Source of the DNA: AC-32 sp049644305 | GTDB taxonomy: Bacteria > Actinomycetota > Thermoleophilia > Gaiellales > Gaiellaceae | Assembly (NCBI GenBank): GCA_049644305.1 | Contig: JBARRQ010000111.1 | Location: 5,717 to 69,716 of the forward strand | Length of the DNA stretch: 64,000 nucleotides | Reading direction: 5' to 3' | In this document: piece after piece, positions 39,018 through 46,958 of the stretch | Position numbering within the stretch: position 1 is the first letter of the stretch | How the letters are laid out: the number at the start of each line of letters is the position of its first letter | The notes under the pieces: generated by a model | The model's input: only the letters and a program-made list of their open reading frames with translations | Database searches by the model: none | What the model was told of the DNA's origin: nothing | Made by a program: the position numbers and the translations under genes

Positions 39018-39045
39018 TCAAGCCGCGTGCGCCGGGTGCCGATAG
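39018..39045 (+). promoter_or_regulatory. Sigma-28-type promoter of the 39053 gene
   Basis: TCAAG (39018-39022), 15 bases, GCCGATAG (39038-39045), then seven bases to the GTG at 39053. No ribosome binding site fits between, so a leaderless transcript is expected. Confidence 0.7.
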
Positions 39046-39052
39046 AGAGATT

Positions 39053-40033
39053 GTGAGTCTGCGCCTCCGGATCGTTGCTGCGGCCGCGCTCGTGGCCCTG
39101 CTCGCGCTCGGCGGAGGCTTTCTGCTGCTCGGTCACGGCCAGAGCTCGACGAGCGCGGCGGTCAAGCAGATCAAGCCGCTCCACCCCGTCAAGCACAAGG
39201 TGCGTGCCGCGGCGAAGCGGGCGAAGCCGAAGCGGACGGCGGCGGCGCACAAAGCTCACCCGGCTTTTGCGAAGAAGGTCGCGACTCCGGCGGTGATCGA
39301 CGGGATGCCCGGCGCGCTTGCCCTGGCACTTCAGGCAAACAACGTCGTCGTCGTCTCGCTGTACGCAACGGGTTCCACAATTGACAGGCTCGCGAAGGAA
39401 GAGGCACAGCAGGGAGCTGCCATGTCGGGCGCGGGCTTCGTCGCGCTGAACGTCGCCGACGAGAAAGTCGTGCGTCCGCTGACGTCGCTCCTGACGAGCG
39501 GCGCGACGGCGGCTGACCGCGTCCTCGACGATCCCGCTGTTCTCGTCTTCCAGAGCCCGAAGATCTTGTTCGTGCGTCTCAACGGCTTCACCGACCGCGA
39601 GACGGTCGCGCAGGCCGCTACGAATGCCGGCGCGGTAAACGTCGCTCTTCCCGCGGGAACCGGCGCGTGGGCAGGCAAGGCGAACGTCGTCTGCACGAAG
39701 ATGGCAACGGATCTGGTCGGGCTGAAGCTTCCGACCTCCGCCTCCGAAGTGCTCACCTGGGCCGATCACGTAACCGCGGTCCTGGCGGGAACGATTCGGA
39801 GTCTGCACGGGCTCACTCCCCCGGCCGGCCGCGAACGTCAGGTCAGGCAGATGCTTTCGTTCTACGACACGGCCTTGGCGAGCTTGCGCGGGATCATCGC
39901 GGACGTGCGCGCCGGGAAGCAGCCCGACCTGACCGGCTTCCAGCAGAAGATCGCACCGCTCGGCGCGCGCGCCGACGCGATCGCCCGCGACCTCGGCGCC
40001 ACCGCCTGCGGCGGCTCCGGTCTGCTCCAGTGA
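39053..40033 (+). CDS. Membrane-anchored pilus-locus protein, thioredoxin-fold-like, unnamed
   Basis: The 326-residue protein has one N-terminal membrane helix (about 7-27), then a Lys/Ala/His-rich linker (about 38-85). The next part (about 95-200) reads like a thioredoxin fold: beta strand NNVVVVSLYA, then a helix, then VLVFQSPKILFVRLNGFTDRETVAQA. It lacks a CXXC site. A helical C-terminal domain (about 220-326) has two Cys. I cannot name a family. It is controlled by a pilus-type promoter and overlaps the next gene by four bases. Confidence 0.75.
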   Translation: MSLRLRIVAAAALVALLALGGGFLLLGHGQSSTSAAVKQIKPLHPVKHKVRAAAKRAKPKRTAAAHKAHPAFAKKVATPAVIDGMPGALALALQANNVVVVSLYATGSTIDRLAKEEAQQGAAMSGAGFVALNVADEKVVRPLTSLLTSGATAADRVLDDPAVLVFQSPKILFVRLNGFTDRETVAQAATNAGAVNVALPAGTGAWAGKANVVCTKMATDLVGLKLPTSASEVLTWADHVTAVLAGTIRSLHGLTPPAGRERQVRQMLSFYDTALASLRGIIADVRAGKQPDLTGFQQKIAPLGARADAIARDLGATACGGSGLLQ

Positions 40034-40296
40034 GCAAGGTTCCCGAAAAGAGCTCGGGCAGCGAGCTCTTCGTGCGGCACATCCGGAAAGATGGCCGCTC
40101 CGTCGCTGTCGTGCGCGCCGTCGACTTCGGCGACTCCTGCTTGGTCGAGGCCGAGGTCTGGCCGACCGGCGTTCAGAACACCGAGCCGGTACGGCCAGGG
40201 CCGTACACCTTCGGCAACGCCCGCGAGGCCACCGCGTTCGTGACCGAGGCCGTCGAGGCCCTGATGTACCTCGGCTGCGACGTCCAGGCCGCCTGA
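40030..40296 (+). CDS. Small protein in the pilus locus, unknown function
   Basis: A GTG at 40030 overlaps the preceding TGA (GTGA) and gives 88 residues without membrane segment or signal peptide. The sequence has a beta-rich start (ELFVRHIRKDGRSVAVVRAVDFGDSCLVEAEVWP) and a helical end. The tight overlap predicts coupled translation with the membrane-anchored protein. I do not recognise it. Confidence 0.7.
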   Translation: MSKVPEKSSGSELFVRHIRKDGRSVAVVRAVDFGDSCLVEAEVWPTGVQNTEPVRPGPYTFGNAREATAFVTEAVEALMYLGCDVQAA

Positions 40297-40337
40297 CTAC
40301 GCCCGGCCGACCGGGACAAGCCTCCGACGCGGACAAA

Positions 40338-40354
40338 CCGGTGTCGGACACCGG
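40338..40354. repeat. Palindrome next to the REP-type transposase gene
   Basis: CCGGTGTC-G-GACACCGG is a perfect 8-bp inverted repeat around one base, 89 bases before the transposase start codon. REP-associated transposases act on such palindromes, so this may be the element's recognition or end sequence. A second copy downstream of the gene is not seen; pilB starts there. Confidence 0.6.
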
Positions 40355-40442
40355 ATTGAGTCAAGGGGAAAGCGTGCCAAGAGTGTGCCGAATTCGTCGC
40401 GTCGCGTCGGGGCCTCCAGCGACGTCGCCTACTCTCGAGCGA

Positions 40443-41006
40443 ATGGCCCGCCGTCCGCGCGTTCTCGTTGCAGGCATCTACCACCTCGCCGCCCATGGGA
40501 GCGACACTCGCCGTCTCTTCCTGAGCGACGACGACCGTGAAGACTTCCTTGACCGACTCGCCCTGACGTGCGAGCGCTTCGAGCTTTCGCTCATCGCCTA
40601 CGTCCTGCTGGGGAACCACTACCACGCCCTGTTGCGAATCCCCGACGGGCGACTCTCAGAAGCCCTCCAGCGGCTCCATACCGAGTACTCGCGCTGGCAC
40701 AACCGCCGCCACCGGCGTAGCGCCCACCTCTTCCGTGCGCATCCGTCGACGCGCGAGATCGCAAGCGACGAACAGCTGGTCGCCGCCTCCCGCTACCTCG
40801 CCCTCAACCCGGTCGAGGCAGGACTCGCCGGCGATCCGCTCGAGTGGCCCTGGAGCAGTGCGGGCGCGCACGCTGGTCTCGAGCAACCGCGCATTCCGCT
40901 TGCCGAGAATGACCTGCAAGGCGCCTACGGCGGCGCAGCTGACTGGCGCGACAACTACCGCGCGCAGCTCCAGAGGGAGGACGCAGCGTCGGGGCCTACG
41001 TGGTGA
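40443..41006 (+). CDS. REP-associated tyrosine transposase (Y1/HUH family)
   Basis: The ATG at 40443 gives 187 residues. The HUH motif is NHYHALL (after YVLLG), and the candidate catalytic Tyr lies in HTEYSRWHNRRHRRSAHLF, which follows the family pattern of Tyr, then NRRH, then HLF. Such single-domain HUH enzymes are encoded next to REP palindromes and may move or maintain them. The gene lies inside the pilus locus and overlaps pilB by 11 bases tail to tail. Confidence 0.88.
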   Translation: MARRPRVLVAGIYHLAAHGSDTRRLFLSDDDREDFLDRLALTCERFELSLIAYVLLGNHYHALLRIPDGRLSEALQRLHTEYSRWHNRRHRRSAHLFRAHPSTREIASDEQLVAASRYLALNPVEAGLAGDPLEWPWSSAGAHAGLEQPRIPLAENDLQGAYGGAADWRDNYRAQLQREDAASGPTW

Positions 41007-42789
41007 CGCGGGCGAGCTCTTCGATCGAGGTGAGCCCGGAGGCGACCTTCGCGAGCCCGTCGTCCCAGAGCGTCCTCATGCCCTCCTCGATCGCCGCGCG
41101 GTCGAGCTCCTCGCGGCTCGCCTTGGTCGCGGCCAGGCTCTCGAGGTTCTCGCTCATGGCGAGGAGCTGGAAGATGCCGACTCGACCCTTGTAGCCGGTC
41201 TGGCCGCAGCGAGGACAGCCCTTCTTCCGGTAGAAGACGACGCCGTCCGCCGCTGCCGCCACCTCCGGCGAGACGCGGGCCTTGATCAGATCCTCGACCG
41301 TCGGCGAGAACATCTCGCAGCAGTGCGTACAGAGCTTCCGAGCGAGCCGCTGGGCGAGCACAGCCGAGACCGCCGAACCGGTCAGGAACGGCTCTACCCC
41401 CATCTCGTTCAGGCGCGAGATCGCGCCCGGAGCGTCGTTGGTGTGCATCGTCGAAAGGACGAGGTGGCCTGTGAGCGCAGCCTCGATCGAGATCTTGGCC
41501 GTCTCGCTGTCGCGGATCTCGCCGACCATCACGACGTCGGGATCCGAGCGCAGAATCGACCGCAGCGCCGCGGCGAACGTGAGCCCTGCGCGCGGGTTGA
41601 TCTGCACCTGATTGACGCCGGCAAGCCGGAACTCGACTGGGTCCTCGACGGTGATGATGTTGATCTCCGGATTGTTGATCTCCGTCAGCGCGGCGTAGAG
41701 CGTCGTCGACTTACCCGAGCCCGTCGGCCCGGTGGCGAGGATCGCCCCAGTCGGGCGGCGGATGATCTCCTCCAGCTTCGTCCGCATGTCCTGGGCGAGG
41801 CCGAGATCGGTCAGGGTCGGCGCCTTCTTCGACTTGTCGAGTAGCCGCATGACGATCGACTCGCCCTCGACCGTCGGCAGCGTGGCCACGCGGACGTCGA
41901 GCATCCGGCCCGCCGCGGCCGCGTTCAGAGAGATGCGGCCGTCCTGCGGCTTTCGCCGTTCGGCGATGTCGAGCTTCGCGAGCACCTTCAGGCGTGTGGT
42001 GACGCCGTTCATCATCCGCTTCGGGATCCGCTGCACCTCGTGCAAGACGCCGTCGATCCGGAGGCGCACCGCGAGCGCGTCTTCTTGCGGCTCGAAATGG
42101 ATATCGCTCGCCCCGTCCTCGGCCGCCTGGAAGATGATCGAGTTGACCAGCCGCACGAGCGGCGCGTCCGAGATGCCGTCGTCGACTTCGAGGTCGTCGA
42201 TCTCCTCCTCGGTCTCGGCTTCCCCCACTCCTTCCTCGTCGATGACAGCGCGGGCCCCGAACGCCTCGGACGCCCGGACGAGTCGGCGAATCTCGGTGTT
42301 GATGTCCTCGCGGGCCGCAACAGCGAGCTCGAGCTGGTACTTGGTTGCGAGCCGCAGCTCGTCGATCGCCTGGACGTTGCCGGGATCCGCCACGGCGATG
42401 CGGAGGACATTGCCCTCTAGCGCGTACGGGACGGCGACGACGCGCTCGAGCACGTGGAGCGGCAGCTCTTTGGCCGCCGCGGCCTGAACGCTGACGACGG
42501 GCAGGTCGACGAACGGCAGATGGAAGCGGCTCGCCAGGGTGCGCGCAATGCCCTCGGACGAGGCGACTCCTTCGTCGAGCACGGCCTGCGCGAACGCGGT
42601 TCCCTGCTTCGTGCGGCCGCGGACGAGTGCAAGCTTGTCGGCGGGGACGAGGCCCGTCGTCTCGATCAGGTCGGCGACGAGCTCGGCCAGCTCGTTGACG
42701 GGGAACGAGCCGAGGTCCGCGCCGCCCGCGGCGGCGTCGGTGCCGGCAGGGCCGGATGTCCTGAGTTTTCCGGGCCGCTTGAGATCCAT
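40996..42789 (-). CDS. pilB: Pilus extension ATPase PilB/GspE
   Basis: The 597-residue protein starts with a charged extension, then an MshEN domain (about 40-200) that in other species binds c-di-GMP, then the ATPase with Walker A GPTGSGKS, Walker B VVMVGEIRD and His box LTGHLVLSTMHT. A four-Cys zinc motif (CTHCC ... CPRCG) typical of PilB is present. It powers pilus extension. It has its own promoter, 60 bases downstream of pilD. Confidence 0.95.
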   Translation of the reverse strand: MDLKRPGKLRTSGPAGTDAAAGGADLGSFPVNELAELVADLIETTGLVPADKLALVRGRTKQGTAFAQAVLDEGVASSEGIARTLASRFHLPFVDLPVVSVQAAAAKELPLHVLERVVAVPYALEGNVLRIAVADPGNVQAIDELRLATKYQLELAVAAREDINTEIRRLVRASEAFGARAVIDEEGVGEAETEEEIDDLEVDDGISDAPLVRLVNSIIFQAAEDGASDIHFEPQEDALAVRLRIDGVLHEVQRIPKRMMNGVTTRLKVLAKLDIAERRKPQDGRISLNAAAAGRMLDVRVATLPTVEGESIVMRLLDKSKKAPTLTDLGLAQDMRTKLEEIIRRPTGAILATGPTGSGKSTTLYAALTEINNPEINIITVEDPVEFRLAGVNQVQINPRAGLTFAAALRSILRSDPDVVMVGEIRDSETAKISIEAALTGHLVLSTMHTNDAPGAISRLNEMGVEPFLTGSAVSAVLAQRLARKLCTHCCEMFSPTVEDLIKARVSPEVAAAADGVVFYRKKGCPRCGQTGYKGRVGIFQLLAMSENLESLAATKASREELDRAAIEEGMRTLWDDGLAKVASGLTSIEELARVTT

Positions 42790-42806
42790 GGAATCCCTCG
42801 AACGAG

Positions 42807-42834
42807 GTATCGGCAGAACCGGCCTGAAAGCTGA
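42807..42834 (-). promoter_or_regulatory. Sigma-28-type promoter of pilB
   Basis: Minus strand: TCAGC (42834-42830), 15 bases, GCCGATAC (42814-42807), then 17 bases to the ATG. The -35 box differs from TCAAG at two positions. Confidence 0.6.
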
Positions 42835-42849
42835 GTGGCCTGCGGGTGA

Positions 42850-43602
42850 CTAGTGGTTAAACAGGCCCAGGTAGGCGTGGAACAGCGAATGACCCGCGAA
42901 GAGCGCCGCGACGGCTCCGAGAGCCAGGAACGGGGCGAAAGGGATGCCCATCTTCCGCGCCGCCGAGCCGTGGCGGGCAACGAGGACGAGACTCGGGACG
43001 AGCGCCGCGAGCATGCCGAGCATCAGGCCGACCGCGACCAGTCGCCCGAGCATCGCACCGAGAAGCAGCGCGAGCTTCACGTCGCCCATTCCCATGCCGG
43101 CCGGGTAGGCCAGCGCGGCGGCGAGGAGAAAGCCGGAGGCGCCGAGCGCGCCGAGAGCCCACTCCGGGCTCGGGTGCAGGGCCGTCTGAGCTGCGAGGAC
43201 AAGTGCAGCGGCCGGGAGGACGATCCGGTTCGGGACGATCCTGTGTGTCAGGTCCGTCGCGGTGACCGCGACCAGGACGGCACAGAAGAACGCGCTCACG
43301 ACGGCCTTCCCCGAGAGGCCGAATGCCACGAAGCAGCCCGCGACGAGCACAGCGGTCGCGAGCTCGACGGCCGGGTACAGCGGGCTGATTCCCGCTCCGC
43401 ACGAGCGACAGCGCCCGCGGAGAACGAGGTACGAGAACACGGGGAGGTTGTCGTACCACGCCAGTTCCGCGCTGCAGCTCATGCAGGCCGAGCGTGGCCT
43501 GACCACCGACCGACGCAGCGGCACGCGCGCCGCGACGACGTTCACGAAGCTGCCGAGGGCGAGGGCCGGCCAGAACGCGAGCACACCGAGAGCGACGTCC
43601 AC
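42850..43602 (-). CDS. pilD: Prepilin peptidase PilD
   Basis: The 250-residue membrane protein has the catalytic Asp motifs VTATDLTHRIVPN and GMGMGDVKL of GXGD aspartyl proteases, two CXXC pairs (CMSC ... CRSCG) for zinc, and about eight hydrophobic segments. It cleaves the leaders of the prepilins encoded here and methylates the new N-terminus. The GTG at 43602 lies seven bases after the -10 box. Confidence 0.93.
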   Translation of the reverse strand: MDVALGVLAFWPALALGSFVNVVAARVPLRRSVVRPRSACMSCSAELAWYDNLPVFSYLVLRGRCRSCGAGISPLYPAVELATAVLVAGCFVAFGLSGKAVVSAFFCAVLVAVTATDLTHRIVPNRIVLPAAALVLAAQTALHPSPEWALGALGASGFLLAAALAYPAGMGMGDVKLALLLGAMLGRLVAVGLMLGMLAALVPSLVLVARHGSAARKMGIPFAPFLALGAVAALFAGHSLFHAYLGLFNH

Positions 43603-43609
43603 CGGCCTC

Positions 43610-43637
43610 CTATCGGCACCGCAAGGCGGCTAGTTAA
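43610..43637 (-). promoter_or_regulatory. Sigma-28-type promoter of pilD
   Basis: Minus strand: TTAAC (43637-43633), 15 bases, GCCGATAG (43617-43610), then seven bases to the GTG at 43602. The -35 box has the TAA of the classical sigma-28 TAAA. Confidence 0.6.
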
Positions 43638-43676
43638 GTTACTAGCCGGAGCGAGGGAACTTAGACAGCGAGGGGT

Positions 43677-45410
43677 CTAGCCGCTGAACATCTGCGGCGG
43701 GTTCGGCTGCGCGTAGACCTCGGGGTTGCCCGGCTGGCCTACAGGCACGGTCGTGATGTTCGGGAACGCGTTCGTGACCACGTTGTTCGAGAGCAGGATC
43801 TGGCTGCCCATGATCGGGCCGTCGGAGCTCGCGTTGTTGCCGTAGTCGACGTTCCCGGTCCCGAAGAGGCCGCCCTGGAAATACTGGTTGTTGATCAGCT
43901 GAATGCTGTCGCCGGCGGCGACCTGGCCGCCGGTGCCGTTGGCCACGATCGTCAGCAACTCCGTGTTCGGGTTCCAGTTCGAGAACACGCAGCTGCTGCC
44001 GGTCGGCACGCCGCAGAGGCTGCCGTTGAAGAGCATCGTCCCGGAGAGGTACAGCGTCGCCTGGCCGTTGTAGTTCGCGTTCTGTGAGACCTTCGCGCTG
44101 CCGTCGATGAAAATCGTTCCCTTCACGGTCAGAGTCTTGGACGTCGCATTCCAGGAGATCTCGCCGCTCGTGTTCGAGTCGTCCCAATAGACGGACGCGC
44201 CCGCGGCATGGGTGGCTGCCGTCGTCCCGTTCACGCCCCGAGTGACGGTCCAGGTGGTCGTCCCCTGGCCGGCGGTGACGGTCATGTCCTCGTCATCGAC
44301 CCTGATGCGGTAGTTCCCGCTGGTCGGAAAGCCTGAGGCCGACGGGACGGTAATCGTCGTCTGGCTCGCCGTCATCGCGCTCGAGACGGTCGTGCTCGCC
44401 CCAGGCCCGACGCGGCAGATGTACGAGCTCGAAGGTGTCAGGTCGAAAGAGGTCGAGACGCTGTTGTCGCGGTTCGGGTAGTTGTTGTCGAACGTCGGCG
44501 TCGTGCCGCTTGACGTCGTGCACGACTGGGCCGGCCCGGGGATCGCGTTCTGATACCAGGTGGCGAAGTCGGCCGCGGGCGCGGCGATCACCGGCGCCGT
44601 GTGGTTGACGCCGATTGTCGAGCCGTCAGAGAGCTTGCTGAAGATGTTGTACGCGTCCTGGTTTCCCGTGCACGTATGCCAGGCGCTGCTGACCTTCTGG
44701 TAGCGACAGTTGTTACCGACATACGTCTCGACGCGGGTGCTCATGTTCGTGTTCGCCCCGACGTAGGCGTTGTTCGCGAGGTCGAGGTTGCCGTTGACGA
44801 TCAGCTTCGTCGATGTGATCCCTACGTTGTTCGACAGGCAGAGGTTGCCGGCGATGTACATCCAGGAGCCGCCGCTGACGTTGTTCGAGAGGGTCTCGTC
44901 GCAGGGGTTTCCCGTACGAGTCGCGTAGATGTAGTTCCAGGCTGGGTTGTTCAGCGGCTGCGTGTAGGTCGGAACGACCGTCACCTTCGCGGTCAGCGTC
45001 TTGGAGAGGTAGCCCGAGTTCCCCTTGCTCGCATTTCGGTAGTAGCCCGTCGAGGTCACGGTCCAGATCGCGGCCGAGCGGTCAAGCGTGCCGCCCCAGA
45101 CCACGTAGCCGTCGCCGTACGGCGCCGAGCACGTGGAGCCCAGGTTCGTGGAGCAGCTCGTCCTGTTGGGGAGGATGGTGGGATCGAGCGAGTTGTTCGT
45201 CGGCAGGTTCAGGACCGCCATCGAGTTGTTGATGCCGGCCTCCGCCAGAGAGAACGCGTCCTGCTTCGAGCTTGTCTGCGTGGACTCGGTGGAGTTCGAG
45301 GTCGAGTAGACGACCGCGGTCGTGCCCGCGATTGCCAGGACCGTCGTGATCCCAATCGCCATCACGAGCGCCATACCGCGCTCACCCCGCAGGCGGAGCC
45401 ACCACCGCAT
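43677..45410 (-). CDS. PilX-like surface protein with inserted phage-type module
   Basis: The ATG at 45410 gives 577 residues. The N-terminus (LRGERGMALVMAIGITTVLAIAGTT) resembles PilX-like proteins, with a processing-like Gly before the hydrophobic stretch. The rest is Asn/Thr/Ser-rich and beta-rich, like other secreted pilus-tip proteins. Residues about 338-408 differ in style: a module (AMTASQTTITVPSASGFP ... TTTWTVTRGVNGTTAATHAAG) that is common in phage tail-like proteins. The -10 box at 45418-45425 is seven bases before the start. Confidence 0.8.
   Translation of the reverse strand: MRWWLRLRGERGMALVMAIGITTVLAIAGTTAVVYSTSNSTESTQTSSKQDAFSLAEAGINNSMAVLNLPTNNSLDPTILPNRTSCSTNLGSTCSAPYGDGYVVWGGTLDRSAAIWTVTSTGYYRNASKGNSGYLSKTLTAKVTVVPTYTQPLNNPAWNYIYATRTGNPCDETLSNNVSGGSWMYIAGNLCLSNNVGITSTKLIVNGNLDLANNAYVGANTNMSTRVETYVGNNCRYQKVSSAWHTCTGNQDAYNIFSKLSDGSTIGVNHTAPVIAAPAADFATWYQNAIPGPAQSCTTSSGTTPTFDNNYPNRDNSVSTSFDLTPSSSYICRVGPGASTTVSSAMTASQTTITVPSASGFPTSGNYRIRVDDEDMTVTAGQGTTTWTVTRGVNGTTAATHAAGASVYWDDSNTSGEISWNATSKTLTVKGTIFIDGSAKVSQNANYNGQATLYLSGTMLFNGSLCGVPTGSSCVFSNWNPNTELLTIVANGTGGQVAAGDSIQLINNQYFQGGLFGTGNVDYGNNASSDGPIMGSQILLSNNVVTNAFPNITTVPVGQPGNPEVYAQPNPPQMFSG
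44187..44399 (-). other. Phage-tail-type repeat module within the PilX-like gene
   Basis: This stretch encodes about residues 338-408. The pattern is TASQTTITV, then SGFPTSG, a beta strand IRVDDEDMTV, a TTWTVTRGV motif and ATHAAGASV. Such modules recur in phage structural and adhesin proteins. The flanking sequence on both sides (SSSYICRVGPG and GEISWNATSKTLTVKG) reads like one continuous host domain, so an insertion is likely. Confidence 0.55.
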
Positions 45411-45417
45411 GGTTAGA

Positions 45418-45425
45418 GGATCGGC
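45418..45425 (-). promoter_or_regulatory. Sigma-28-like -10 box of the PilX-like gene
   Basis: GCCGATCC on the minus strand lies seven bases before the ATG at 45410. No TCAAG-like -35 box lies 15 bases upstream, so this is the weakest member of the set. Confidence 0.4.
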
Positions 45426-45462
45426 AAGCCTGGTACCCGCGGCGTCCCTCGAATGGTTATTT

Positions 45463-46038
45463 CTAGGAACGCGAGCTGTTGCGGAGGACGATGTCGTCCA
45501 CAAGCTCGTACAGCTCGACCGTCTTCGAGGGCTTGATGTTGATCGGAAAGTCGACGTGCAGCTTCGCCAGCGAAGACGGGGACTGTGCGGTGTAGGTGAA
45601 GATGCAGAGAGCGACGCTGCAAGCCGGCGCGGTCGAGGTCGGGGCGAGGTAGTCCGCCCACTTGACGCCTCCGGTGCACGAGGAGCCCAAGATCCGATAG
45701 AGCGCGTACCGGTTAGTCGCGACGTTGCGCGTGCACCAAGTCACGGAGCCGCTTCCCGTCTTGCAATAGGAGGGAAGCGTCAGGGTCACGGACGACGAGG
45801 AACCCGCGGGCGTGGCGATGCTTCCACAGTGGACCTCGCGCCGCATCTTGTCGAGCGCGAGCCTTGCCGTCTGCTGCGCCTGGAAGCGGTTGTTCATGTC
45901 CATCTCGGCGTTCGAGGCCTGGACGAAGACGGTCGTGAGACCGCTCATGACGATGCCCATGATCACGAGCACGATCAGCATCTCCACGAGCGAGTAGCCT
46001 CGCTCGCCGCGCACTCGCCGGAGCATGCGACGGGTCAT
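45463..46038 (-). CDS. PilW-like minor pilin (prepilin)
   Basis: The ATG at 46038, overlapping the preceding TGA (ATGA), gives 191 residues. Leader TRRMLRRVRGERG, cleavage, then YSLVEMLIVLVIMGIVMSGL with Glu at +5. The body has several Cys and a helical QQTARLALDKMRREVH segment typical of PilW. It is likely a tip or priming pseudopilin. The following PilX-like gene starts 52 bases downstream. Confidence 0.87.
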   Translation of the reverse strand: MTRRMLRRVRGERGYSLVEMLIVLVIMGIVMSGLTTVFVQASNAEMDMNNRFQAQQTARLALDKMRREVHCGSIATPAGSSSSVTLTLPSYCKTGSGSVTWCTRNVATNRYALYRILGSSCTGGVKWADYLAPTSTAPACSVALCIFTYTAQSPSSLAKLHVDFPINIKPSKTVELYELVDDIVLRNSSRS

Positions 46039-46919
46039 CGGCTCAGGCGGCGTACACGTGCGAGAGCAGCCCTGGCGACAACCTCGCTGCGTTGGCCGAC
46101 GCCCCAGATCCGCTCGACGCTGCGATCGACGGCGATCAGCCTCTCGAGTGCCTGAGCACCGTGCCACCAGCCGAAGTTCGCGCCGGTCACGATCCAGGCG
46201 TGCTGGTAGAACCAGCGCTGGACGTTGGCGTTGGTCGGCCTAGGCCTCGTTGCGATCCAGGCGGCGAGGCGGTCGGCTCGTGCGGGCAGTGTGATCTCGT
46301 CCAGCGGCTCCTTGGGGACACCCGGGGCGCGGAAGGCAGGCGGGCGCTTGGCCGGCACGCCTTGCTTCTTTACGGGCTTGCGGACCGCCGGCTTCTTTGC
46401 AGGCTTGTGGGCGGCAGGCTTCGTCGCCGGCTTATGGGCGGCAGGCTTCTTGGCGTGCCGCTTGATCGCCGGCTTGACGCGCGGAGCATGCGGAACGCTC
46501 GGGGTCGTCAGGCCCGCGAGCTCGACACGCGTCCCGCGGTAGCTCGACGTGTCCTGAGGCGCCCCCTGCTGGGCGTACCGGCCGCGAACGAGCCGGAGCG
46601 CGATCGTCGGCGCTCCTGTGTCGACCACGTGCGTTCCGGCGGCGGGAGACTGGGCTAGGACGCGGTTCCCGGCGAAGCCGTGCACGGGGCCCTCAACGCG
46701 CCAGGCGAAGCCAGCGTCCTCGAGCATGCCCTTGGCGAAGACGAAAGCCTGGCCCGTCACTGAGGGAACCGCCAGCTCGGGCGGCTGAGCAGGCGCCCTG
46801 GTCGAAGCGCGCGAGGGCCCGAGGATCTGAGTGTCGGCAGCGAACGTGAAAGCCGCCGTCGCCAGCACCCAAACCAGACCGACGAGAACCGCACGTGGCA
46901 GGAGCGTGCCAAGCCGCAT
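46035..46919 (-). CDS. Secreted PASTA-domain protein with Lys/Pro-rich repeat
   Basis: The ATG at 46919 (ahead of it AAGGGTG) gives 294 residues. After a signal or anchor helix (about 10-29), a PASTA-like domain (about 45-110) reads ELAVPSVTGQAFVFAKGMLEDAG and ALRLVRG. PASTA domains bind muropeptides and unlinked peptidoglycan. A histone-H1-like region rich in KKPA and HKPA repeats (about 150-200) follows, and the C-terminal 80 residues are helical with many Trp. It overlaps the PilW-like gene by four bases. Confidence 0.8.
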   Translation of the reverse strand: MRLGTLLPRAVLVGLVWVLATAAFTFAADTQILGPSRASTRAPAQPPELAVPSVTGQAFVFAKGMLEDAGFAWRVEGPVHGFAGNRVLAQSPAAGTHVVDTGAPTIALRLVRGRYAQQGAPQDTSSYRGTRVELAGLTTPSVPHAPRVKPAIKRHAKKPAAHKPATKPAAHKPAKKPAVRKPVKKQGVPAKRPPAFRAPGVPKEPLDEITLPARADRLAAWIATRPRPTNANVQRWFYQHAWIVTGANFGWWHGAQALERLIAVDRSVERIWGVGQRSEVVARAALARVRRLSR

Positions 46920-46958
46920 GGTCACCCTTCGGCACCGTTCCGAGGGCTTGTCATCCCC

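Noticed and set aside
46919..46953. Sigma-28 promoter before the PASTA gene
   Set aside because: GCCGAAGG on the minus strand (46933-46926) is two bases off, and the -35 position reads TGACA. The gene probably shares the unit from 49588.
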